Shown here in pieces: positions 1-12,100 of a stretch of 64,000 nt of DNA. Source of the stretch: Hippopus hippopus (Eukaryota; Mollusca; Bivalvia; Cardiida; Cardiidae); NCBI GenBank assembly GCA_946811185.2, contig OX328098.1:44455650-44519649 (forward strand). Direction: 5' to 3'. Position 1 is the first letter of the stretch. Every line of letters starts with the position of its first letter. The position numbers and the translations under genes were made by a program. The notes beneath the pieces are model-generated. The model did no database searches, had not been told where the DNA came from, and saw only the letters and a list, made by a program, of their open reading frames with translations.

Positions 1-155
1 CTGAACCTGTGGGTAGAATTGCCCTTCGAAATGCAGAAAATTTGATTACAGCAAATAGTTTCGACCCGAGTCAACCTTCGCGGACTTCACAGTCTGACCT
101 GGGTCGATCCTTTTTTCACACGCATTAAAACCCATTTTCATAGAGCATTGCTCAA
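1..155. mobile_element. F3-family MITE, right part, cut by window edge
   Basis: Carries the F3 core hairpin (TCGACCCGAGTCAACC, then GGTCGATCC) and the right end ending near AGAGCATTGCTCA, as in copies at 8080, 10108 and 54186. The left half lies outside the window. It sits in a glutaminase intron. Confidence 0.6.
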
Positions 156-3100
156 ATGCTTCCAATGAGCACAAGCGTAAACTTTTGTCGTTCGGTAAAG
201 AGGTTTATGTTACTACCTTACCTTATTTTCTCTCATGTAATATCCCAATGCAAAATTTCTGTCGGCTGTTGCCCGCTCTGAGAGGTATCTATAAGATATA
301 TTTAATCCTATACTAAATGATGCAATGATTAAACGACTCTGAGAAAAAAAGCTTTCAAAAATATTGTGGGGAAAGAAGAAAATATTTGTCACAGTATTTT
401 CTTCTATTCCCATAATATTTGCTATCATTTCAATGAAAGAAATGATCTTTTGAGCTACGTAGACACTGTTGTCTGCTAATGCTTTTAAAAGGACAAGTCT
501 AAAATTTGTTTGTTCTTTCGTTTGTATGATGTTGAACGCAATTTTCAACATTATTTCAGTTATATCGAGGGGACCAGTGCACCTATCCATGCTGTCCTGG
601 AGTTTTTTGACCAGTACTTTGCACAATATTCTTCCAAAGCAACTGGCTGCTTCCCCGTATAACCATCGTCGAGACCTAAATTTTGTCGTTTGGTCAGGAG
701 TTAAGAAGTGTGGTATACGTCTACACACAGCTTAATTAACTCTTCGTCAGACAAACAAAAGTTTAGACTTGTCAACATTAAATGCATAATTTGCAGATCA
801 TAAATTAGATGTGGCTCATTAATGATATTATTCCGTAAAAGGGCAGAAAACATTGTAAGAAAATGAGTAAATGTTGGTAACCATCATTTTCTCCTTTTCC
901 CGCAATGTTTTCAGAAGGGTTCTTCTTCGGGGATCGCTAAAACGCGGACCTGTTTGGTAAATGAATAATGCTAACTGAGATTAGCACAACAAATCCTTTC
1001 AGCGTCAAATATATACTTCATCTCTTTCAGCCATTGAAAATACAGTTTACTGAAACTCTGAAAGATTTTTTATCTTACAGGTTTGATAAATCAAGCGGAA
1101 GATACAGATCCAGGATCAGACCGCACAATCTCTACAGTCTGATCTTGATCAATGCCTTCTGCAAGAGCCCCTGATTTTGCCTATGCCGCTGATAGGTATT
1201 AATGCCATATAACTCATCATTTGAGATAAACAATTTTAAATTGCAATATCCCCATGCAACTTTGACACGCACAAAACTCTTATCTGTAGGAAATAACTCA
1301 ACAACGGATCCACAAAATAAAGATATTCTACTGGTCAGCTTTACTTCCTTGTAATTGGGGTTCAGCCTTGACCGTCGCCATGTTGAATGTCTTTTGCCGC
1401 CACTTTCTTGGAAATCCCTCGATTATACTGACGTTGTTACTAATAATTTTACAAAAATGGAATGAACTATATATAGGATACTGAAAATCGCTGAATTCGC
1501 AGGGCCTATGGGCCAGTCAAAATGGCACTGTATGAACCTTCGAAAGTTCAGTTGCAAGGGCTGAGAAAAGCCTTAATACTCTCGCAGACTTTCAGAACCC
1601 ATAATGTCATTCGAGCTGTGTTTCGATATTTATTAACCGTTGGAGATGCAACAAGATGATTTGCGATGGTCTGTTACAAAATCACAGACAGAAAGAAACC
1701 TCGGTGCACTTAGCGAAATATGAAAAATCTATCGTGAAAGAAATTTGCTTGACGCGGTGCTTGAATGCCTTTTGCCAATTTTCCTGAAACTCTTTCGCAT
1801 ATAAACTTATACACTAGCTCTTCCGATTATCCACCGAATCAAACTTTTATACGGCTTGCTTCAAACCTATTTTTGAATTGGTTCGAGTACTTCGATAGCG
1901 CAGGTCTAACATTAGGCCAGATTATTAAAGGTTAGAGTACTTACACAGAATTGTTGAAGGCTAAATATTCACCGCCTGTTAATCTCTTCAGCTGATCCAT
2001 TGCCTGCAAAACAAAACGATTGATAAATTGACGTTATAGTAGACTCTATGTACGTCTTACTGTCTGTCTCTTTGTCTTTCTCTATTCTAATATGACTAAC
2101 ACAAAAGCAGCTCAGCTCGACTAGCACTGTATTTGCAGACATTGTAATTCGAGATCAGACAGCGAAGAACGAGAAGTCTGACTTTGGATCTACACTTCCT
2201 GATATTTTGTGAGATACTTCTACCAAAAACTGTTTGTTGTGGCAATTTATGTTTTAGTTTACGGATTAAATGTGTTAAATTCGCCTATCGTTTAGTCTAA
2301 AGGTTGATTCAATACAAATGATTAGGCAAGCTATCGAACTACTAGTATAAGCCTCTTGCCAAACACTTTCGACTTTTTACGGCCTAAAACGTTTTGAAAT
2401 TATTTGAGAAAAACAGAAGAATGTATATTTTGTAACTATGTTTTTTTTTTCTTTTTCTTATTAGAAATGCAGGTCATTTTCAATTGTACTTTTTGATAGA
2501 ATATCTTCTGCATTGCCTGAAACTCATACCAACTGCGTGGTATAATCTAACAAATAATTTGCATTTCAAGTTTTCATTCCCTGAAGATTTAGCCATTATG
2601 ACTATATCACAAGAAACATATCCAAAAAGTATTCTTAATTGTCGAAGCACATCTTGGCAAATTTACAAATTTCTACAAGTTTAGTAGCATTAAAAGCGGA
2701 CAGCGTGACTTAGGTAAAAATAAATAAAGAGAGAAAAGTGTACCCCAATAATTGACTATGTGTTTGCTAGCCGATCTTTATCTCTTCTTTCAAAAAGAAA
2801 AATACATCAATGAATGCGTTTACCGCGGTAAGGGTAGATTCAAAGTCTGAGTGTTGCCAGCGAGTACAAACCAAGAAAGTACAAAGGATTTAGAGTACTG
2901 TAACTTAGGTTTTGTTTTCTAAGAACCTTAAAGAACGTAACTTAGTTTAAGCTATGGAAAATGCACTAAATCACAGATAGCATTTCTGTTTCAACTTTTT
3001 ACTATCACTGCCACGGTCACTGTCATGGGCAATACTAATTGCTATTACAGATGATGTAGATCAACATCAGACTGCATAGAACGTGAAGTCAGATCTTGAT

Positions 3101-6100
3101 TAACAAAATCTGATAGTCCCTTCCAAACAATGATCGAAAAATCCTCTTCACGGAGGGTGAAAACATATTTTAGTCATCGAAAAATCAGATTCATTTATAT
3201 GGCAACGAAAGAACTAAGATACAGATAAAAAAGTCCAATGAATGATTTACGGGAACTTCTTTGCATAAGACCATACATCAAGAAAACGCAGAGTTTCCTG
3301 CACTGGCTTTACACGGTAACAACGGTGGGCTAAAGTTGTGCTAAAAAGGGTCCGTTTTGAACATTTTCTTGAATGAGTATATGAATTTTCATAAAGGAAA
3401 ATTCAAAGACATTTTTACAACATTTTTCAACTACTTTTTTTTATTTCGTTACACCCTTAAATGACATATGTTGCATACATTCTGTTCAACGATAATGAAA
3501 AGTAAGACAACTAATCCAAACGAAAACGGTTTGGCTGTCCAAAGTGAAAGGTGCACCGATAGAAATAGATAAAGTGAATATTTAGAAAGATTAGGTTAGC
3601 CTCCGACACCTCGATATTTTTTCTTTGCAAAATCTCAAAATTGATAACTTTTGCACCCACCTCTAAATGAATTTCCGTGCTGTAGTATTCCAAATTGGCA
3701 CTGACTCAGAGCAAGACTGCATCATTCTAATTTCCAAACAGTGAACTGCTGGAGTTGCAGCAAAAATCTAATATAGTATTTTTAAACTCTTATAATTATT
3801 TACATCTTGGAATTATTTCTTTCAAACAGAGGAGGACCATTCACACCTGAAGTCATGACCAGACTACAAAATTTTAAGACATACATTTACAGACCACAAA
3901 TCAAATGTGACTCAAAAGAAGTTGGTAAAGCGTTAATTAAATAAGAAAATGAACTTAAATTCTATTCCTTACGGCGTGTCCATGTTTCAACACACTAGCA
4001 GTTTATGGTTTATTACGAAAAAATGACTTCTAAAACATTGTAGTAGGCAATTTGATTGGCTGATTCCAGAAAACTGGACTAAATTAGACTACAAGAGCTC
4101 TTGCACTATGTAAAAGAATGAAGCATAGATGATGGACAGAAAACATGCATCTAACCTTTTGACGACAAACTTTCCTCTGTTCCTCAATACTTGGTTGCTA
4201 AAATAATCAGGTACAAAGTCCATTTACTGACGGAAAAAAGCCGCGGAATACTGAATCTTCGGGCATGCAATGATTCGAATACAGTTAAATCCTTACTATT
4301 TCGAATCAGACTGGAGACAAATAAATAAGTTAAAATTGTTGGATTTGGATTTAAGGTGAATCACTATACACTTTTTACTGTGTCTACAGGTTATGTACAC
4401 GTACAGGGTGTCTCATAATATCTGATACCATTTGCACGTACATTATTTGTTTCATTGAGATTGATGCACTAACAGAGACTACTTGATGTTATTGTATACA
4501 TTTTAAAGTTTTATCTCATGTATAACACATACCTTTTGTTCCCCACGCCTGATCCTATTTTCAAGTTCATATTCATAGTATATGTTCCAGATGACGTCCC
4601 TTTTGCAAGATTACGACGTCTAAACGTTCCCTGAAATTTTGGATCACCGATTCGCATGTTGCTGTGCTTATGTTCTTAATTTCTCTGCGTATAGCTGCTT
4701 TCAGTTCGTCCAGGGTGTTTCGCAGGGGTTTGTAGACTCTGTCTTTCAAATATCCCCAGAGATAAAAATCTAGAGGGCTCAGGTCGGGAGAATGAGGCGG
4801 CCACTCATTTTTCGTCTTGAATGAAATGAAATTGTCCCCGAATTTCTCTTCGAGAAATGCAATTGATCGGAGTGAAGTATGCGGGGTTGCACCGTCCTGC
4901 TGGAACCACATATTACTGATATCTATTCCTCTCCTGCGTAAAAGCCTGTATAAATTTATTCTTTAGGATATTCAAATATCGTTCACTTTTTATCATCTCA
5001 ACACTCCCAAACTCATCCTCAAAGAAAAAAGGTCCGACTATTCCCTTTGCACTCAGTGGTGCCCATACCGTAAGTTTCTCGCCATGTAAGGGTTTCTCAA
5101 TGTAAATGTTTGGTTTTTCACTGCCCCAATAACGACAGTTTTTCTTGTTTACCTGAGCATTTAAATAAACGTGAGCTTCTTCCGAGAACAATAGAACATC
5201 TGTGATTTCAATGTGCACTTCATCCACTCAGCAAAACGTAGCTAACTAGCTATATCAGAGTCTTTTAAGTGCTGCATAATTGAAATTGAGTACGGAATCA
5301 ACTTCAAATCAAACCTTAGCATTCTGTGAACACTAGCACGACAAGGGGTGTTGGTAAGGTCACACATAATTTTTCTAATAGATTTCTGAGGCGTTTCTTC
5401 AATCACTTGCCTGATTTCCTCGATACTCTCAGAACTTCTTACAGATTTTGGCCTTCCAATATTGCTGTGTCGTCCATCAATAACTGATCCAGTTGCCTCA
5501 AATTGCTTCACTATGCGGTGTACTTGAAGTTTTGTAAGTCTCTTCTGGTCTAGGTGTCTTTTCTGCATCTTTCTTATTACAGTTATTGGTGAAAAACTTG
5601 AATAATACAGTTTAACAACTTCAGCAGCAATTAGCTGAGCTGAAGCCATGTTGAATAAACAACGTCTTTATTATCAACACGTTGGCGTTTTCCCGTAATT
5701 TTCACAGCTAACAAAACTTCATGGTATCATCTTTATTTTGATGTATCAAACATCTAAACATGGATCATAATTATATTTTAAGAACCATTTGTAATGGTAT
5801 CAGACATTATGAGACACCCTGTATGTATCAGGTAATGTAGTTTTCATGCCATCCCAAGGGTAGTATTTTCCTCACAAAACAGAAGAGAAGCAGTTCTGAT
5901 TGATTGAAGCAGTCAGAACCGTTGCTTTACTGTCTCCTCAAGTTTAGTTTGAATATCATGATGAGTCACGTATAAAGCATATTGAAGATCAGGCAGCGCA
6001 TAGTCTGCCATCTGATTTGATCTACAAAGTGCATAAAACTATCGAGTAAGCGAAAGATTATACGCTTGCATGCTCAGACAAAAGTTTGTTGTAGGGATAC

Positions 6101-9100
6101 CTGGTATGACTATTTTATTTTACACCATCATGTCATATATCAGAGATTCAGATAACTGGGTTGTCAATGAGTTCTAAAGAGGTTATTTCTTTAATAAAAC
6201 TATGTTATGATTAATCATTAAAATTATCCGAAAGAGACAACTCTAATTAGTATCACAGCACAGCTTTAGTAAGGAACTGAAGATTTCTTCCCCCAAATAC
6301 TTCCCTAACATTTGCCCCTCTCTATATGTATAATAATGAAATATTCCATTTTGGCTACTTCATACACTTCATACACGAAGGAGAAATTTTACACACATTT
6401 TTGTGACATATCCAACAATTTAATCATTAAAGTAACAAAATGTTTGGATATCATTTTACAAACCTTTGTTTGATATTCAAAGTATTATAAACGAGTGAGG
6501 GTCATGTACAAAAAGTCAGGGTGGGGGGGATCGTTCACTATATACATGTATGTTAGATACAACAAACATGCGTTACAAGGGGAAAATGTTAAATTACAAG
6601 GTGCAAGGGTTAACTAGGACCACTTAGACTGTTAATGAACTTAAAAAGTCGACTGCTTCCAAAATCGGGACAATTTTTTTCATAATCAAAAACTGTAAGA
6701 AAACAATTATCATGAAAATGTTCATTCTTGAGTGATTTTAAGGTTTGTTATTTGATACGAAAAAAGACATTCTGCCATGTAAAATGTGGTAAAGATAACA
6801 GTTTTGTAATAGTTTGAACACAGTTTTGGCAGTATCTAGTAGGAAGTATGTGTTTAATTCGTTAGAGATCATGTTACTCTTAGCATTCCATTCACTAATC
6901 CGTTGGTGACGTAAAGTTTTTTTTATTATATAGAAACCACGATGAGTCAAGGAGCTACTGCTTGTCCAAAGCAACCTTTCTTTTTGCCATCATGAATGTT
7001 TTAAAAGATATAATCAAAGTACTAAATGGTCATGTTTTCGTGGCACCAAATTTCATGTGGTTCCTCTGCAAGCTATATGTAAATATTTCCTTTCTTTCTT
7101 GATACTTTAGACTAACACAAACTCCAATGGTACCTGACGAAATTTTCATAAAAACTTTGAAAATTCATCTTTTGTCTATCTTTTAAATGTGATTTTGTTC
7201 CTGTCTTGGAAGCTTATTACGATTTGAATACACGACAAAATCTACCATTACGACACTGAAGGACGATCACAGTGCTACTTACATAATCAAATCGATCAGC
7301 AATGTTCAATTCCTTTTTCAGTAGGGATGATACAACTATAGCACCAGCGTTTATCATGGGATTATGTGGTTTTTCTGTTGATTAAAATAGAATAAAGGAA
7401 TACAAGAAAGGTTTGGTTAGGTTTCATTGGCTTGGCTGAACTGTTTGACACATATCTTTTTTTTTTTTGTTTTCAAAAGTGGCAAATGTATTCGACCGTC
7501 TTAGACTAAATTATGAATATCGTAAAAAACGATGGCATAAAAAGAGCATACATGAACCTAAATAAAGATGCAGGCATGTATTTGCATAAATGTTGAAAAC
7601 GATTGAAACTCGGAGTAAACGCCCAAATCATCTAAAGAGACAATTTCGACCAAAATTAGTTAAGTTTACAGGCAATATTTCTATTTAAAAGTTAATGCAC
7701 GGCCTTTTACCATGATGACTTTGTCCTCCAAGACACCATATGCCGTTATTGATGCGAAAAATTGGTATGACCTAGACCGTCGCCATCTTTGATTACCTTG
7801 ACCCACGTCATTTTGAGGTTAAGGAGGTTAAAAGCACCCGAAAGAAAGGAACTTGATCAGTAAACTACACTATTGCTACAACATAAAGCTTTACCATAAC
7901 ACCTTCAGTACTGTGAATACGATACACAAATTGGGTCCTACAACTTACATGTGATTACCTAAACGGACACATACTATATACATCAATACCTTGGTGAAAT
8001 ACTACTTTAATCATTATATTTAGGCTATACATCAATCACTGGTATGACCAAGCAAAAGCAAACTTCGGATCAGATACTCATATTTGAGCCATGCTCTGGC
8101 AAAAAGGGGTTTAACGATTCTCCCTGATGCATTCTTCCAAGCATGTAATCACATACAAGATTATTGAGGAACACTTTGTCTAACAATCGACGGAATCCTG
8201 AAGTAGAACAGCCCTTTCACATGCGGTAATTATACCAAAAGCAAAAATTTTCGAGCCAGGTCAGCCTGCGCAGACTGCTAAGGCTGACATAGGTCGATAC
8301 TTTTTACAGATGCATTAAACCCCCTTTTCACAGAGAGCGGCTCATTTAGATATGTTAACTCTTTACAAGACGACAAACTTTGGGACATATCGAATACGCT
8401 CTTTAAAAGGAAACAAACATTGTGACTAAAGAAGGAAATGCTTGTTACTGGCATTTTCTCCTTTTCCCATGTTTTCAAAAGCCCTCTGCCTCCTTAATAC
8501 ACGGGGTAGTTTGGTTAGGAGTTGATGCAAAAAAAAACCCAGAAAATCATACAACTGACTCGTAACTCTTTACCACACAATTCCAATTTTTAACGAACGT
8601 GAAGAAGAATGCTTTTGAAAACATGCTTACCAGCATTATTTCCATTTTCCCTAATGTTGTCTACCCTTTCCAAGACAGATTTCACTATTTCAGTCATAAT
8701 TAATACGCCGTCTGCGTTTGCTTTCATAGTGGACAAGTCTAAAATGTTGTCATTTGATAGAAATAAATTTCAAAATAAACAAAATAGACTTTTCCATCCA
8801 GTAATGAAGAACCTAACTGTTGCGATTTTAAATCTCTTTCTGACGGAAAGATATCACAGTCTCGGACAGTGTAGAATCAAGATCAGTCTAATCTTGATCT
8901 ACAAAGTCTCCAAAAGCGCATGGAGCCCCCATTTGCAGTCTAAGAGTCTAGGAGAATTCTTACCGCTAATTACAAGCATACGGTTGATCAAATTGAAAAT
9001 AAAATCCCTTAGCAAATGTTTTTCATCAAATTCTGAATTCCCATTGACTTACAAGCCTTTTTCGGTGTGCAACAAAAATAACTGCGCAGTATTTTATCAT

Positions 9101-12100
9101 GAAATTATAAGAAAAAATTACCTGTGGAAAGCGAGGTTACTGAAGCTATTTGTACCAACATGCTAATATTATTGCTCGCCTGACATTAACCTAGTAGCTC
9201 CCTGAAACCTGGTTATGTTGTTATTCCTTCAAATTTTGGCAACGTCGCAAAAGAAAAGGCATTTTTCGAAAACACTGACCACCTTTAAACAGCCACTTTT
9301 GTCTATCATAATTGTTGTATCAAGCCTAAAAGTTTATATTTCGATGCTTTTTCCCCATTTATCACATAAGACCTTCCCCGGCAGTGTATTAAACCCATGA
9401 CTTATTTTTGATAATACACTAGTGTATTATCGTTTTTTGGGTCCCGGCTCTGATCAATTTTAAGTCATGAGCGCGTGAAGCTTGAGAAACCAATCACGGT
9501 AAATGCCGGAATTTGTACTACTACGCCGTTTTGCGAAAAAATGACGTCATTGTTGCTAAGGCGTATGGGCGTGGACAGTTTTTTTATTTTCATGTTTAAA
9601 AACAACATAATTGCTGAATAAGTTGCACTTACCCCCTCTAGATACTGTTTTATTCTACTTATTCTAAACGTCATGGAGCTATCTACTTGTGTTTTTACAC
9701 ATATGAAACCGAACTACAATTATAAACATGGATGCGTGAACGGTGTATAGGCAAAAGGTGATGAGGCAGGATGTTTTTTGTCTGTCATTCGTTTTATGTG
9801 ATAAATAAAATCTCACATTCGTGTTTATGTATTATCATTTTTATCAAACTCGTTGACTAAAATGTATTTGACGCTCGCCAAGGCTCGCGTCATACAATAT
9901 TTGTCAACTCGTTTGAGAAAAATGGTAATACATAAACACTCATGTAAGATCCTCTATTTCTTTCCTTTATTTTCACATAAGCTTCATATTGATTGCTAAA
10001 CATTTTAGCCCACATTAACTTAAAAAGTAATCTTGGAAATACATATAAGTCATTGGGTGTTTAGAATTTGACGAAACATTAATGGCCACTGACTCTACAT
10101 ATACAAGTATATGAGTCAAGCTCTGTTAAAAGGGGGCTTAATGCATCTCCAAAATGAATGATATCAAGCAGGTAATCACAGTATTATGGATCTATAAAAT
10201 CCCTTTTGTATAACAACCGAGTCAGGAATTATGATGCACACTGGTCCTTTGACATGCAGAAAATTGACCAATAGCAAAAAGTTTCGGCCCAAGACAGCTG
10301 GCGTAGACTTCGCAGGCTGGCCTGGGTCGATACTTTTTGCAGAAGCATTAACCCTTTGGCTGCTAAGCGCGACTCAATGACCTTTTGCGGACAGTGTAGA
10401 TCAAGATCAGACTGCACAGAACGTGCAGTCTGATCTTGGATCTACGCTGTCCGATAAGAAGATACTTTTCCACCCAAAAACTACCTTTGAAATGGACAAA
10501 ATCGGGTTTTTATTATCGGCTTGAAAGTTTCATTTCACTTATTTAGCAGGATAAAGGTTATGTCCCCTTCACAGAGCATGGCTGAAGTATATTAGTACAG
10601 AGAAAGAGCAGAACTTACGTTGATAATCAAGAGTGAGTTCATTGAAGGAGCGACCACTAGGTTCCTGCCCGACATATTTATGTACCACTTGTGGTGTGAG
10701 GTCATTTAACACCAGAGCATAGGACAGTGGTTTGACCGTGGATTGTAAACTAAACGGAATCTTTGTATCTCCAAGAGAAAGTCTGAAATCCAAGTAAAGC
10801 AAAATTTGTTGATACTCAGCCTGTCGTGATCGACTATGGCTGTATTTGGCGAGGAGCGTAAACCTAAACCCGCGTGCAAAAAAACGTGCAACCGGATCTC
10901 CATCTACACTGCCCGCTTCTCCTCTAAGACGTCTTAATTCTTATGTGGAATAAAGTAAACTGCCAGTCAAAAGTAAAATAGGGTCAAAATAACTGTCAAA
11001 AGTTAAAATAAGATCAAATAAGCTGTCGAAAGTAAGAATAATATCATAGAGGCTGTCAAAGGTTAGAATAAGATCAAAGGAGCTGTCAAAGTGTAAAACT
11101 GGGTTAAACTGGCTGTCAAGGGTAAAATAAGGTATGAGTAGCTGTCCATACAAAAACATTAGATTGTTGTGGTTGTCAAAGGTTAAAATCAGACTGAAGT
11201 AGCTGACAAAGGTAAGAATAAATTCAAAGCGGTTGTCAAAAGTGAAAATGTGCTCATCATATTACTAGCTGTCATGCGTTAAAACAAAAGTCAAAGTAGC
11301 TGTCATAGGTAAGAATAAGCTCGTAGTGGTATTCAATATTCTTGAAATGTTACAATATTGGAGTTGTTTTTTTTTCGTTTTGCTGATAAGGTCTTTCTTT
11401 TAGCGTAATGTTATTTAAAACAGAGAGGAAATGAAACGAACTTAATACACACCTTTGTCCGTCTATGGTACAAACAGAACATCCCCAGTAATAGGGATCG
11501 ACTCGTGCAAGCTGGGGAATGTAACTTGCAGGCTGAAAGAGCAATTTAACCCTTAGGCTGCTAAGCGCGATTCACTGACCTTTTGCGGACAGTATATATC
11601 AAGATCAGACTGCACAGAACGTGCAGTCTGATCTTAATATATACTGTCCGATAGGAAGATATTTTTCTCCAAAATATTAATCGAAAATAGCAATATTCGT
11701 GTTTTTATTATCGGCTTGAAAGTTCTATTTAATTTATTTAGCAGGATAAGGGGTAAGATATACTACTCGACTGTGAGTACTAGTATGATATTTTAAGCTA
11801 GAATTAATAGGAAATAACATGTAGAGCGCTCTTAAATCTTCAATGCCTGATGTAATTGTCAACATATTTTCTGACTTCAAAATTGAATTACTAAATGGTG
11901 TTACCCACTGCATATTCATATTCACTGCATATTCATATTCATGTCATGTGGTAGGAACTTAAAGGTTTAGGGGGCAATGAGACAAAGCAGTACACGTTAG
12001 TTATATCTCGTTACTGCCCATGCTGCAAGACCATATCATTGAGATAGTATACTTGGAAAAAGTTTTGATAGTTTTTAAACTACACAAACAATGAGACCAT

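Larger units (their letters stand above)
4404..5821 (-). mobile_element. DD41D mariner-like DNA transposon, 1418 bp, with TIRs
   Basis: Ends are inverted copies of CAGGGTGTCTCATAAT-x-TCTGATACCA (27 nt, one mismatch), each flanked by TA, the target-site duplication of the IS630/Tc1/mariner superfamily. Transposase runs right to left in three blocks: 5242-5649 (paired HTH region, GRPKSVRSS linker), 4913-5227 (first catalytic Asp region, [18 protein letters not shown], here diverged) and 4573-4911 ([10 protein letters not shown] ... [16 protein letters not shown]). The second and third Asp are 41 residues apart. The blocks are separated by stop or frame breaks, so this copy is dead. It lies in a GLS intron. 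Confidence 0.92.

Noticed and set aside
8609..9166. 185-codon plus-strand open frame
   Set aside because: It begins inside an F1 MITE, crosses F2-like hairpin scraps, has no splice or start context and no recognisable domain.
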